Source: CAZPHI01 sp964586425
GTDB taxonomy: Bacteria > Bacillota > Clostridia > Lachnospirales > Lachnospiraceae
Direction of reading: 5' to 3'
Assembly: GCA_964586425.1 (NCBI GenBank)
Contig: CAZPHI010000008.1
Location: 1 to 58,741 of the forward strand
Length of the DNA: 58,741 nucleotides
Shown here: piece after piece, positions 1 through 8,094 of the stretch
How the letters are laid out: the number at the start of each line of letters is the position of its first letter
Numbering within the stretch: the stretch's first letter is position 1
Notes under the pieces: generated by a model
What the model was told of the DNA's origin: nothing
The model's input: the letters and a program-made list of their open reading frames with translations, nothing else
Database searches by the model: none
Made by a program: the position numbers and the translations under genes

Positions 1-52
1 TCTAATTAATTCTCATCATAACACAAATACATGCATTATTCAATAGAACAAA

Positions 53-757
53 TTAAGCCTTCGTTAAATCTCTAACCACTTCACTTGCAATCAATAAGCC
101 CGCACTTGATGGAACAAAACTTGTACTTCCTGGAATTGACCTTCTATTCGTTCCTTCTGTAGGTGCTGAAACCTTGATTGGATATTCTGTTGAATAACAT
201 ACCTTAAGTTTCTTAACATGCCTTTTCTTTAATTCATGGCGCATTACCTTAGCCAATGGACAAACAGATGTCTTATATATATCTGTTATCTCAAGCTTTG
301 ATGGATTAAGCTTATTACCTGTACCCATACTTGCAATTATAGGTATTCCTAACTCCTGACACTTTAAGACTAACGCAATCTTTGCAGCTACTGTATCTAT
401 GCAATCAATTACATAATCGAACTGAGTAAAATCTATCTCATCATTCTCTGGAAGATAGAAACAATTGTATGTTGTAACCTTGGCCTCTGGATTGATATCA
501 AGTATTCTATTTTTCATAACTTCTGTTTTATACTGTCCTACCGTACTATGAAGTGCAATAATCTGTCTATTGATATTAGATAAACTTACAACGTCATTAT
601 CAATTAGCACTAAGCTTCCAACATTGCATCTAGCTAATGCCTCCGTAACATAACCACCAACTCCACCTATTCCAAATATTGCGACACATGCTCTGGAAAG
701 CTTATTCATACCTTCCTCGCCAATTAACAGTCCTGTTCTTAATATCTCTTCCTTCAT
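53..757 (-). CDS. tcdA: tRNA threonylcarbamoyladenosine dehydratase (ThiF/E1-like)
   Basis: Likely a cytoplasmic, ATP-dependent enzyme that cyclises t6A to ct6A at position 37 of ANN-decoding tRNAs. The 234-aa protein has an E1-like nucleotide-binding start (IFGIGGVGGYVTEALAR, about residues 28-44), then LIDNDVVSLSNINRQ (about 51-65), the usual ThiF/TcdA signature with the adenylation Asp and the N-R-Q triplet. The DYVIDCIDTVAAK segment (about 114-126) also fits TcdA. The start at 757 has AGAGG about 8 nt upstream. It is the last gene visible after the hydrogenase cluster, 24 nt beyond a 76-aa gene, so probably co-transcribed. Other ThiF-family members (MoeB, ThiF) are less likely because of length and context. 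Confidence 0.9.
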   Translation of the reverse strand: MKEEILRTGLLIGEEGMNKLSRACVAIFGIGGVGGYVTEALARCNVGSLVLIDNDVVSLSNINRQIIALHSTVGQYKTEVMKNRILDINPEAKVTTYNCFYLPENDEIDFTQFDYVIDCIDTVAAKIALVLKCQELGIPIIASMGTGNKLNPSKLEITDIYKTSVCPLAKVMRHELKKRHVKKLKVCYSTEYPIKVSAPTEGTNRRSIPGSTSFVPSSAGLLIASEVVRDLTKA

Positions 758-781
758 CTGTCATACCTCTGCACTAATAAT

Positions 782-1012
782 TTACTCGTCAAATGTTGCA
801 ATTACATAATAACCTCTGCTAGTCTCACCAACCTCTTTAACCACGCCATGTCTTGTCTTAAGTCTTTCAGTTGTAGTATAATTACCAGACATTGCAACTG
901 CAGGTTCTATCGTATAATAATAGCTGCTTGGAAGTTTACCTTCAGTTATATCTATTTCGTCGCCCTCTTTAACAAGATTAGGTCTACTCATTGTAAATTC
1001 CATATCTCTCAT
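782..1012 (-). CDS. Small conserved-looking protein of unknown function
   Basis: I do not recognise a family. The 76-aa protein is soluble, with no signal peptide, membrane segment or cysteine. It is rich in beta-forming residues, and SRGYYVIATFD near the C-terminus suggests a small beta-barrel. The start at 1012 follows a good ribosome-binding site (GAGGTG, 8 nt before ATG). It lies between hydA and tcdA on the same strand with short gaps, so it is probably in the same transcript. Whether it is linked to the hydrogenase or just a neighbour cannot be told from sequence. Confidence 0.7.
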   Translation of the reverse strand: MRDMEFTMSRPNLVKEGDEIDITEGKLPSSYYYTIEPAVAMSGNYTTTERLKTRHGVVKEVGETSRGYYVIATFDE

Positions 1013-1066
1013 TGTAAAACACCTCGATTATATGACTATTATAAAAAAATTATTATAAAGAACTAA

Positions 1067-2806
1067 TTATAACGACTCACTTGTAATCTTGAATTTCTTG
1101 CTGTAGGTTGTATGAAGAAGATGGTGTGAAGTCTCCGATAAAGGTTCACCCAGGAATTCTTCGTATAACTTAATTATTTCCGGATTCTCATGAGATTTTC
1201 TAATCTTACTTGAATTATCAATTGAATATATAGCATCCTGTCTTAATCTCTTAAGATCGAATGTTACACCAACTGGCTGACCGCCACCGCCAATACATCC
1301 GCCTGGACACGCCATTATCTCGATAAATGTATAATCAGCTTCACCAGATGCAATTCTATCCATAACTATCTTAGCATTCTTAAGTCCATGTGCAATAGCT
1401 ACTTTAATCTCTTTACCTGCAAGATTAATAGATGCTTCCTTAATTCCTTCGTTACCTCTTACAGCCGCAAATTCCACACTCTGCAAAGTATCACCAGTTA
1501 CTTTCTCATATACAGTTCTAAGTGCAGCTTCCATTACACCACCTGTTGTACCAAATATCTGTCCAGCACCACTACCAATTCCAAGTGGAGAGTCAAATTC
1601 AGCTTCTGTAAGTGCATTAAAGTCAATTCCGAACTGCTTAATTAATTTAGCAAGCTCTCTTGTTGTTAATACATAATCAACATCTCTATTACCATCGACT
1701 TCCATCTCTGGTCTGATTGCTTCATACTTTTTAGCAACACATGGCATAATTGATACGCATACGATATCCTTTGGATCAATCTCTGCTTTCTGAGCATAGT
1801 ATGATTTTGTAATAGCACCAAACATCTGTTGAGGTGACTTAGCACTTGATAGATGACCTATATAATCACTATAATGCTTTTCTATATAATTAACCCATCC
1901 CGGACTACATGAAGTAATCATTGGAAGCTTGCCGCCATTATTAATTCTATTAAGTAATTCACTGCCTTCTTCCATAATTGTTAAATCAGCACTGAAATTA
2001 GTATCAAATACACGGTCAAAACCTATACGCTTCAAAGCATTTACCATCTTACCTGTAACGATACTACCATGAGGGAGACCAAACATCTCTCCTAATGCCA
2101 CTCTTACAGATGGTGCAACCTGAACAACTACATGTTTCTTAGGATTATTGATTTCTTTGATAACCTTTGCTGTATCATCAACTTCTACAATAGCTCCAAC
2201 CGGACATACTGTTGAGCATTGTCCACAAAGAACGCAGTCAGTATCTGACATTGGCTGGTTAAATGCTGTTGTAACCCTGAAGTGTTCTGAACGATTCGAA
2301 TAACTCAGTGCATGAACGCCCTGGATATCTATACACTGTCTTACACAACGACCACATTTGATACATTTTGAAAGGTCTCTTCTAAGACATGGATTTGTAG
2401 TATCCGAATGAGCTTCATCTACACACATATCGAATCTTGGGCCAATTACGTTAAATCTGCTGCAAAGATCCTGTAACTCGCAATGTCCATTACGGGCACA
2501 TCTAAGACAATCCTGATTATGGTTAGCAAGTATCATCTCTAATATACCCTTCTGAGCCTTCTGCACACGAGGAGAATGAGTATATACTTCCATGCCTTCC
2601 CAACATATTGTAGAGCATGCTGCTACAAGTTTTCTACTACCAGTCACTTCAACCACACACATTCTGCAATGAGCTTTTACTTCCTGATCAGGGAAGTAAC
2701 AAAGATGTGGCACATCGATTCCAACTGTTTTAGCTGCATCTATTATATTATATCCCTTTGGTACAGATACCGGGATATCATTAATTTTAAGATTAACAAG
2801 TTCCAT
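1067..2806 (-). CDS. hydA: NADH-dependent [FeFe]-hydrogenase catalytic subunit (HydA/HndD-like)
   Basis: Catalytic subunit producing or oxidising H2 in the cytoplasm with HydB and HydC. Domains in order: N-terminal [2Fe-2S] ferredoxin domain (HLCYF..CRMCVVE..AACS), a His-Cys3 [4Fe-4S] site (HNQDCLRCARNGHC), a two-[4Fe-4S] domain (CIKCGRCVRQC and CVLCGQCSTVCP), then the H-cluster domain with TSCSPGW, MPCVAKKYE and MACPGGCIGGGGQP, and a C-terminal small-subunit-like tail. The first H-cluster motif has TSCSP where the textbook form is TSCCP. I place the start at 2806 (MELVNLKIND; 579 aa) because GGAGA lies 8 nt before it; in-frame ATGs at 2845 and 2836 would overlap the end of hydB. Third gene of hydCBA. 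Confidence 0.93.
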   Translation of the reverse strand: MELVNLKINDIPVSVPKGYNIIDAAKTVGIDVPHLCYFPDQEVKAHCRMCVVEVTGSRKLVAACSTICWEGMEVYTHSPRVQKAQKGILEMILANHNQDCLRCARNGHCELQDLCSRFNVIGPRFDMCVDEAHSDTTNPCLRRDLSKCIKCGRCVRQCIDIQGVHALSYSNRSEHFRVTTAFNQPMSDTDCVLCGQCSTVCPVGAIVEVDDTAKVIKEINNPKKHVVVQVAPSVRVALGEMFGLPHGSIVTGKMVNALKRIGFDRVFDTNFSADLTIMEEGSELLNRINNGGKLPMITSCSPGWVNYIEKHYSDYIGHLSSAKSPQQMFGAITKSYYAQKAEIDPKDIVCVSIMPCVAKKYEAIRPEMEVDGNRDVDYVLTTRELAKLIKQFGIDFNALTEAEFDSPLGIGSGAGQIFGTTGGVMEAALRTVYEKVTGDTLQSVEFAAVRGNEGIKEASINLAGKEIKVAIAHGLKNAKIVMDRIASGEADYTFIEIMACPGGCIGGGGQPVGVTFDLKRLRQDAIYSIDNSSKIRKSHENPEIIKLYEEFLGEPLSETSHHLLHTTYSKKFKITSESL

Positions 2807-2828
2807 TAATTTATCTCCAATCACTTCT

Positions 2829-4076
2829 TTATTCATTAACCACAAATACTTCTGGGAATACTTTCATAGCTGTACTAAGCGCATTCTGACAAGCTTCACC
2901 AAGTCCACATAATGATGCGCTCTGCATGATATAGATAATCTCTTCAAGATTCTCAATATCATCTGCTGTATGTGTGTTGTTAGCAATCTTCTCAAGAATT
3001 CTTCTAATATGACGATTACCCTCTCTACATGGTGTACACTGACCGCAGCTTTCATGTGAGAAAAAGTTCTGAGTAATTCTCAGGAAATCAAGTACTGATG
3101 TTGAATCATCCATAACCATGATTGCACCTGAACCTACACCCATACCAACCTGTGTTAAGTGTTCATATGTGAATGGTGTATCAAGAATTGAACTATCAGA
3201 TACTCTGCCTGATGCACCACCAATCTGAATCAGCTTAAGTGGATGATTATCATCAGCCATACCACCTGCATAATCGAATATTATTTCTCTAAGTGATGTT
3301 CCAAATGATACTTCATATGCACCCGGACGCTTTACATTACCAGCTACACTAATTATCTTAGTTCCACGCGAATTCTCTGTACCATACTTCATATACTCAT
3401 TATTATCATCCATAAGTATTGCTGGAACAATACAAAGGCTTTCTACATTGTTAACACATGTTGGAAGATTAAATAGACCACATTGTTTGATAAATGGTGG
3501 TTTCTTTCTAGGTCTTCCGGCTTTACCCTCCATCGATTCTACTAATGCAGTTCCTTCACCACATACATAAGCACCCGCTCCTGAGTAAAGATGTAAATCA
3601 TAATTAAAATCTTTAACTCCAAGAATATCTTTGCCTAAGAATCCTTTTTCATATGCCTGATCAATTGCACCAAGTAAAAGAGGTCTCAGATGTGAATATT
3701 CCTCTCTCATATATATATAACCATTCTTTGCACCGACTGCATATCCGGCAATTATTAATGCTTCAACTAATCTATATGGATCATTAGAGATAAGTGTTCT
3801 GTCTTTAAACGTACATGGTTCACCCTCATCTGCATTACAAACAACTACTTTATTATCCGAATTGACTTCTTTAGCCTGCTGCCATTTTCTTCCCATTGGA
3901 TACGCAGCACCACCACGACCTTTTACATTGGCTTCTGTTAATTTTCCTGCTATTTCCTCTGTTGTCATTGTAATTGCACGCTTTAAAGCCTCAAAGCCAC
4001 CAATTGATATGTACGAATCAATTGAATTTATATCATATTTTCCAAAATTGGAAGTAATAAATCTAACCTGTGCCAT
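2829..4076 (-). CDS. hydB: Hydrogenase NADH-oxidising flavin subunit (HydB/HndC, NuoF-like)
   Basis: Flavin subunit carrying the NADH site of the hydrogenase. NuoF signatures are clear: GRGGAAYPMGRKW (FMN, about residues 53-65), GEPCTFKDR (NADH), GAGAYVCGEGTALVES, and the C-terminal [4Fe-4S] set SCGQCTPCREG with SLCGLGE. At 415 aa it is only the NuoF core. The N-terminal thioredoxin-like [2Fe-2S] domain and C-terminal two-[4Fe-4S] ferredoxin domain usual in HydB/HndC of about 600 aa are both absent. The start at 4076 (MAQVRF) follows GGAGG; ATG 4088 sits on the ribosome-binding site itself. It lies 22 nt downstream of hydC and 22 nt upstream of hydA. Confidence 0.93.
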   Translation of the reverse strand: MAQVRFITSNFGKYDINSIDSYISIGGFEALKRAITMTTEEIAGKLTEANVKGRGGAAYPMGRKWQQAKEVNSDNKVVVCNADEGEPCTFKDRTLISNDPYRLVEALIIAGYAVGAKNGYIYMREEYSHLRPLLLGAIDQAYEKGFLGKDILGVKDFNYDLHLYSGAGAYVCGEGTALVESMEGKAGRPRKKPPFIKQCGLFNLPTCVNNVESLCIVPAILMDDNNEYMKYGTENSRGTKIISVAGNVKRPGAYEVSFGTSLREIIFDYAGGMADDNHPLKLIQIGGASGRVSDSSILDTPFTYEHLTQVGMGVGSGAIMVMDDSTSVLDFLRITQNFFSHESCGQCTPCREGNRHIRRILEKIANNTHTADDIENLEEIIYIMQSASLCGLGEACQNALSTAMKVFPEVFVVNE

Positions 4077-4098
4077 CTCTTCCTCCATCTATTATTAA

Positions 4099-4545
4099 TT
4101 ACATAAACTTCTCTAGAACTTCTCTTACTTTCTCTTTTGTAGTAAGCTTCCCATATACAAAATTATTAATTCTAATTGCAGGTGCCTGGTCACAAGCACC
4201 AAAACATGCAACCTTTTCAATTATAAATCTGTTATCATATGTTGCCTCATTAATATCTACACCAAGAATCTCTTTAAGATTATCTAATAAGTTATCACTT
4301 TTATTAACTCTACATACAACACTATCACATATCTGAATTGGATACTTAGCTCTAGGTTCACTATGAAGAGCTTCAAAGAAAGAAATTACGTCATATATCT
4401 GACTTGGACTAATTGAAAGTTTCTCTGCAACATAATAAGCATTCTTTTTACTAATATAATGTAAATCTTCCTGTTTCTGAATTTCAAGTAAAATTTCAAG
4501 TATTTTATAGAATGATACTATCAAAATATCTATTAACTCTTGCAT
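4099..4545 (-). CDS. hydC: Hydrogenase [2Fe-2S] subunit (HydC/HndA, NuoE-like)
   Basis: Small electron-transfer subunit of the hydrogenase, homologous to NuoE. The thioredoxin-like fold carries a [2Fe-2S] site seen as C-x4-C (CDSVVC) and C-x3-C (CFGAC), with DQAPAI after it. The N-terminal helical part (ILEILLEIQKQ..YVAEKLSISPSQIYDVISFF) matches the family. I use ATG 4545 (148 aa), near the usual length, although no good Shine-Dalgarno precedes it; upstream in-frame ATGs at 4617 and below lie deeper inside recG, and a TTG at 4524 is possible. The gene overlaps the end of recG by 41 nt in another frame, suggesting translational coupling to recG. Confidence 0.85.
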   Translation of the reverse strand: MQELIDILIVSFYKILEILLEIQKQEDLHYISKKNAYYVAEKLSISPSQIYDVISFFEALHSEPRAKYPIQICDSVVCRVNKSDNLLDNLKEILGVDINEATYDNRFIIEKVACFGACDQAPAIRINNFVYGKLTTKEKVREVLEKFM

Positions 4546-6559
4546 TAAGTAATGCATTATCTTCATTATCAAGTAATGCATCTTCATCCAATATTCGATT
4601 AGCACAATCACTTGCATCCTTTAATATATCTGCATCCTGATATATATCACCAATTGCGAATTCCATATCACCGCTTTGTCTTATACCAAAGAAATCACCT
4701 GGTCCTCTTAATTTGAGATCCTGCTCTGCAATTACAAAACCATCATTTGATTTATTAAGTATATCTAAGCGTTCTTTTGTTTTTTTATTATCATTACTTC
4801 GTACAAATATACAGTATGACTGTGCATCACCTCTTCCAACTCTTCCTCTTACCTGATGCAGCTGTGCTAGTCCAAAACGTTCCGCATTCTCAATCATCAT
4901 TACCGTTGCATTAGGCACATTAACGCCTACTTCAATTACTGTTGTTGAAACAAGAACATCTATTTCACCTTTTGCGAATCTATCCATAATGTCATTCTTC
5001 TCTGCAGCCTTCATCTTTCCATGAAGATATGATATTCTAATTCCCGGATTCATAGCATTTTTCATATTCTCAGAATAATTAACAACATTCTCAGCTTCTA
5101 CGTTCTCGCTTTCCTCTACCATAGGGCATATAACGTATGCCTGGTGATGCTTACTTACTTCGTTTTCAATAAAGCTGTATGCTTTGGGCCTATAACTAGT
5201 ATCAACAACACAATTTTTAATCGGAAGTCTATTGCTAGGGAGCTCATTAATAATAGATATATCAAGATCGCCATAAATCATTATTGCTAATGTCCTTGGT
5301 ATTGGTGTAGCACTCATTACAAGCACATGAGGATTAAGGCCTTTGTTGCAAAGACTTTCTCTTTGATTCACACCAAATCTATGCTGTTCATCAGTTATTA
5401 CAAGCCCTAGATTATTATATGTTACCTTCTCCTGAATAATGGCATTAGTTCCAATAATAATATCAGTTTCACCTGCAGCTATCTCTTCATGAGCCATTCG
5501 TTTTTCTTTTGCCGTCATCGAACCAATAAGAAGTGTGAGCCTGATTCCAATTCCATACTGTTCAAAAAGTCTGGTTATTGATTCAAACTGCTGTCTGGCA
5601 AGCACCTCAGTTGGAACCATCATTGCTGCTTGAAAGCCTGCATATACAGTATTCATTAGTGCTAATGTTGCAACTATAGTTTTGCCGGAACCCACATCAC
5701 CTTGAATCAATCTGTTCATCAATTTAGGTGAGAACATATTCTCCTTAACGTCATTCCATGCCTTTATCTGTCCATTGGTAAGCTTATACGGAAGGCTGTT
5801 AATGAATTCATCAGTTTTAGGAGAATTGGGAATTATGAAGGTATTCTTCATAGTTTCATTATTGTCTTTCATTCTTCTAACACCTATCATAAATGTTAAG
5901 AATTCATCAAATACCAGTCTTTTCTTTGCCTCTTTATAGTTATCTAGATTTTCAGGATAATGTATTGTATGAATTGCACTACCATAATCTAAAAGCTTAT
6001 ATTCATCTATAATCCATTGTGGAAGATATTCTTTTATGCTACCTTCTGCTATTTTTTCATCAATTGCCTGTCTTACTGCCTTAGTTACTATTTTGTTAGA
6101 TAAGCCTTTTGTAAGTCCATATACAGGCTGCATTGTCATTAATAATTGATTATAATCAGCCATTGTATACATAGTTGGTTGTTCAATTACATAGTCACTA
6201 CCTTTTATGCTTATATGTCCTCTAAATACATAATGAAATCCGGTTTTAACAGCATTTTTAATATAAGGCATATTAAACCATACCGCTTTAATTGCCATTC
6301 CGTTAGTGTCTTTAATTAATGTTGTTACTAAGGTAATGCGTCCTGTTTTTCTCATATCCGCATTCTTAACAATTATCCCATCAATTGCAACCTGCTGTTT
6401 ATATATATGTTCGCTAAGCTCTTTGACCGGCACCGGTGCTTCAAATAAGTCATATGTTCTAGGATAATAGTTAATTAAATCATCTAATGTATATATTGAT
6501 AGCTTATTAAATAATAAAAGGGTCTTCTCGCCAATTCCCTTTATGTCCTTTAACTCCAT
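4505..6559 (-). CDS. recG: ATP-dependent DNA helicase RecG
   Basis: RecG remodels stalled replication forks and branch-migrates Holliday junctions. The 684-aa protein has the N-terminal wedge/OB domain (GIGEKTLLLFNKL and following), then superfamily-2 motifs: LIQGDVGSGKTIVATLAL (Walker A, about residue 280), TDEQHRF (the DExH-like motif II), VMSATPIPRTLA (motif III), and in the second RecA domain VIEVGVNVPNATVMMIENAERFGLAQLHQVRGRVGRG. The length is normal. The start at 6559 has GGAGG 7 nt upstream. The yqeY terminator lies just upstream. Its 3' end overlaps hydC, an unusual pairing of a repair helicase with a hydrogenase operon. Confidence 0.97.
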   Translation of the reverse strand: MELKDIKGIGEKTLLLFNKLSIYTLDDLINYYPRTYDLFEAPVPVKELSEHIYKQQVAIDGIIVKNADMRKTGRITLVTTLIKDTNGMAIKAVWFNMPYIKNAVKTGFHYVFRGHISIKGSDYVIEQPTMYTMADYNQLLMTMQPVYGLTKGLSNKIVTKAVRQAIDEKIAEGSIKEYLPQWIIDEYKLLDYGSAIHTIHYPENLDNYKEAKKRLVFDEFLTFMIGVRRMKDNNETMKNTFIIPNSPKTDEFINSLPYKLTNGQIKAWNDVKENMFSPKLMNRLIQGDVGSGKTIVATLALMNTVYAGFQAAMMVPTEVLARQQFESITRLFEQYGIGIRLTLLIGSMTAKEKRMAHEEIAAGETDIIIGTNAIIQEKVTYNNLGLVITDEQHRFGVNQRESLCNKGLNPHVLVMSATPIPRTLAIMIYGDLDISIINELPSNRLPIKNCVVDTSYRPKAYSFIENEVSKHHQAYVICPMVEESENVEAENVVNYSENMKNAMNPGIRISYLHGKMKAAEKNDIMDRFAKGEIDVLVSTTVIEVGVNVPNATVMMIENAERFGLAQLHQVRGRVGRGDAQSYCIFVRSNDNKKTKERLDILNKSNDGFVIAEQDLKLRGPGDFFGIRQSGDMEFAIGDIYQDADILKDASDCANRILDEDALLDNEDNALLNARVNRYFDSIIL

Positions 6560-6584
6560 AAATCAACCTCCTCTCCTGATTTTC

Positions 6585-6642
6585 AAAAAGGAGTCGACGA
6601 TTGTACGATTAAATTAGTAATCGAGAAACGTCAGCTCCTTTT
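6585..6642 (-). terminator. Rho-independent terminator after yqeY / recG leader hairpin
   Basis: AAAAGGAG at 6586-6593 pairs with CTCCTTTT at 6635-6642. Inside it GACG (6596-6599) pairs with CGTC (6629-6632), and CGATT (6606-6610) with AATCG (6619-6623). On the minus strand the stem is followed by five T. It sits between yqeY and recG, so it probably ends yqeY transcription. Its nested structure ending just before the recG ribosome-binding site would also let it act as an attenuator. Confidence 0.7.
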
Positions 6643-6674
6643 GTTGTGTCTAAAATTATTAAAACACCATTATA

Positions 6675-7121
6675 TTATCGCATGTATGTTGCAAGAACCT
6701 GATTAACGACTTTACCATCTGCCTTACCATTAATCTTAGGCATTAATACTTTCATAATCTTGCCTTTATCTTGCGCTGTTGGTGCTGTAAGTTCTAATTC
6801 ACCCAGAACATCTTCAACAACTTTCTTAATTTCTTCCTCATTCATCATCTTTGGCGCATATTCCTCTAATACTGATATTGAGAAATTGCATTCATCAATA
6901 ATATCTGTTCTGTCTGCAGGTGTAAGGGATAATGTCTCTTTTAACTGTTTGATTTGTTTTAATACAACCTTATCTCCTTCTTCATCTGTAAGAGGTGTTC
7001 TGTTATTAATTTCAACATTCTTTAATTCAGCAAGAAGTAATGATAATACATCCTTTCTAGCTTTGTCTTTTGCTTTCATGGCTGCTACCATCTCGCCTCT
7101 GATAAAATCAATTTTACTCAT
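6675..7121 (-). CDS. yqeY: GatB/YqeY-domain protein
   Basis: The 148-aa protein is a stand-alone YqeY, related to the tRNA-binding tail domain of the GatB amidotransferase subunit. Characteristic parts are MKAKDKARKDVLSLLLAELKNVEIN at the N-terminus (seen as a run of helix residues), VLEEYAPKMMNEEEI in the middle, and a GKIMKVLMPKINGKADGKVVNQV C-terminal helix. Its cellular role is not settled. The start at 7121 has AAAGGA 8 nt upstream. It has its own likely promoter overlapping the end of the transporter gene, and a terminator before recG, so it is probably monocistronic. Confidence 0.9.
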   Translation of the reverse strand: MSKIDFIRGEMVAAMKAKDKARKDVLSLLLAELKNVEINNRTPLTDEEGDKVVLKQIKQLKETLSLTPADRTDIIDECNFSISVLEEYAPKMMNEEEIKKVVEDVLGELELTAPTAQDKGKIMKVLMPKINGKADGKVVNQVLATYMR

Positions 7122-7154
7122 AACTTTTGTCCTTTCTCTTACAATAATATCAAT

Positions 7155-7183
7155 ATAATACCATACATTTGTTCTATTGTCTA
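7155..7183 (-). promoter_or_regulatory. Putative sigma-A promoter of yqeY
   Basis: On the minus strand TAGACA (7178-7183), a 17-nt spacer and TATTAT (7155-7160), preceded by TGG as an extended -10. The -35 box overlaps the TAG stop codon of the upstream channel gene. Confidence 0.5.
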
Positions 7184-7942
7184 CTTTTCAGTAGCCATTA
7201 TCTTAAGTGGCAATGCAAGTAAAACAGCACCACCCACAATATTACCTAATGTTACAAAAACAAAGCTTTTTAGTAAAAGTGTGGCATCAAGACCACCCAT
7301 TAATCCATAAGCTATTGTAAATATACCCATATTAGCTACGCAATGTTCAAATCCAGCTACGACGAAAGCCATGATTACACAAAACATTACCATTATTTTA
7401 CCACTTTCAGTTTTCATTCTTGTATTAACAAGTACTGCAAGGCATACGCAGAAGTTACATAATACACCACGAATGAATAGAATATGTGGTGCAACGTCTA
7501 ATTTACCCTGTATAAAACTATTAAAATAGTTAAGAAGTAGCTCTCTCGTTGATTGTGAAGCAATAAATATTCCACCTAGAATTAGGCATCCAATTGCGTT
7601 ACCAATATAACTATAAATCCATACACGAAGCATATCTATAACTGTACAATTCTTATTATATACTCCAACTGCCATTGTCATATTATTACCTGTAAATAAT
7701 TCTCCACCTACGAACACGATAAGTACAATTGCAATCGAGAACAAAAATGAACCCAGAAGCTTTCCAAACTGAGGATATGTAGGATACAAAACTGCAGCAG
7801 CAACATTAGATAATATTACAGCAACAACGATAAAGAATCCTGCAACAATTGATCTCATCATATACTTAATTAAATTATTTTTTGCTAAATCTGCTTTTGA
7901 TTTTGCGGCAACACCCATTGTGTCGATTTCACTGTTTAACAT
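7181..7942 (-). CDS. Formate/nitrite transporter family channel (FocA/NirC type)
   Basis: Integral membrane protein of 253 aa with six hydrophobic segments, the FNT size. Family features include a long first helix (SIVAGFFIVVAVILSN), LFSIAIVLIVFVGGELFTGNNMTMAVGVYNK around residues 70-97, and a later VMFCVIMAFVVAGFEHCVANM re-entrant region with the conserved His-Cys-Val-Ala-Asn stretch. Members export or import formate, nitrite or hydrosulfide. In a hydrogenase-bearing fermenter formate is the likeliest substrate, but nothing here decides it. The ribosome-binding site is weak (GAGAG). It seems monocistronic, with a promoter at 7983-8010. Confidence 0.88.
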   Translation of the reverse strand: MLNSEIDTMGVAAKSKADLAKNNLIKYMMRSIVAGFFIVVAVILSNVAAAVLYPTYPQFGKLLGSFLFSIAIVLIVFVGGELFTGNNMTMAVGVYNKNCTVIDMLRVWIYSYIGNAIGCLILGGIFIASQSTRELLLNYFNSFIQGKLDVAPHILFIRGVLCNFCVCLAVLVNTRMKTESGKIMVMFCVIMAFVVAGFEHCVANMGIFTIAYGLMGGLDATLLLKSFVFVTLGNIVGGAVLLALPLKIMATEK

Positions 7943-7982
7943 AACTAATTCTCTCTTCCCATTTTTTTACAAACTATTATAA

Positions 7983-8010
7983 AGTATAGCATTATAGACT
8001 ATATAATCAA
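7983..8010 (-). promoter_or_regulatory. Putative promoter of the FocA/NirC-type channel
   Basis: On the minus strand TTGATT (8005-8010), 16-nt spacer, TATACT (7983-7988), about 40 nt before the start codon. Upstream is the terminator of the DAK2 gene, so a promoter is required here. Confidence 0.4.
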
Positions 8011-8025
8011 GTTCTTTTTTTATGC

Positions 8026-8078
8026 AAAAAAAGAGCCAATGCTTTCTATTCTTGAATATCTGAAAGCACTAGCTCTTT
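8026..8078 (-). terminator. Terminator of the Asp23-DAK2 operon
   Basis: A near-perfect stem: AAAGAGC...GCTTTC at 8029-8045 pairs with GAAAGC...GCTCTTT at 8062-8078. On the minus strand it is followed by seven T. It lies 17 nt after the DAK2 stop codon. Confidence 0.88.
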
Positions 8079-8094
8079 AACAATAATTACAATT

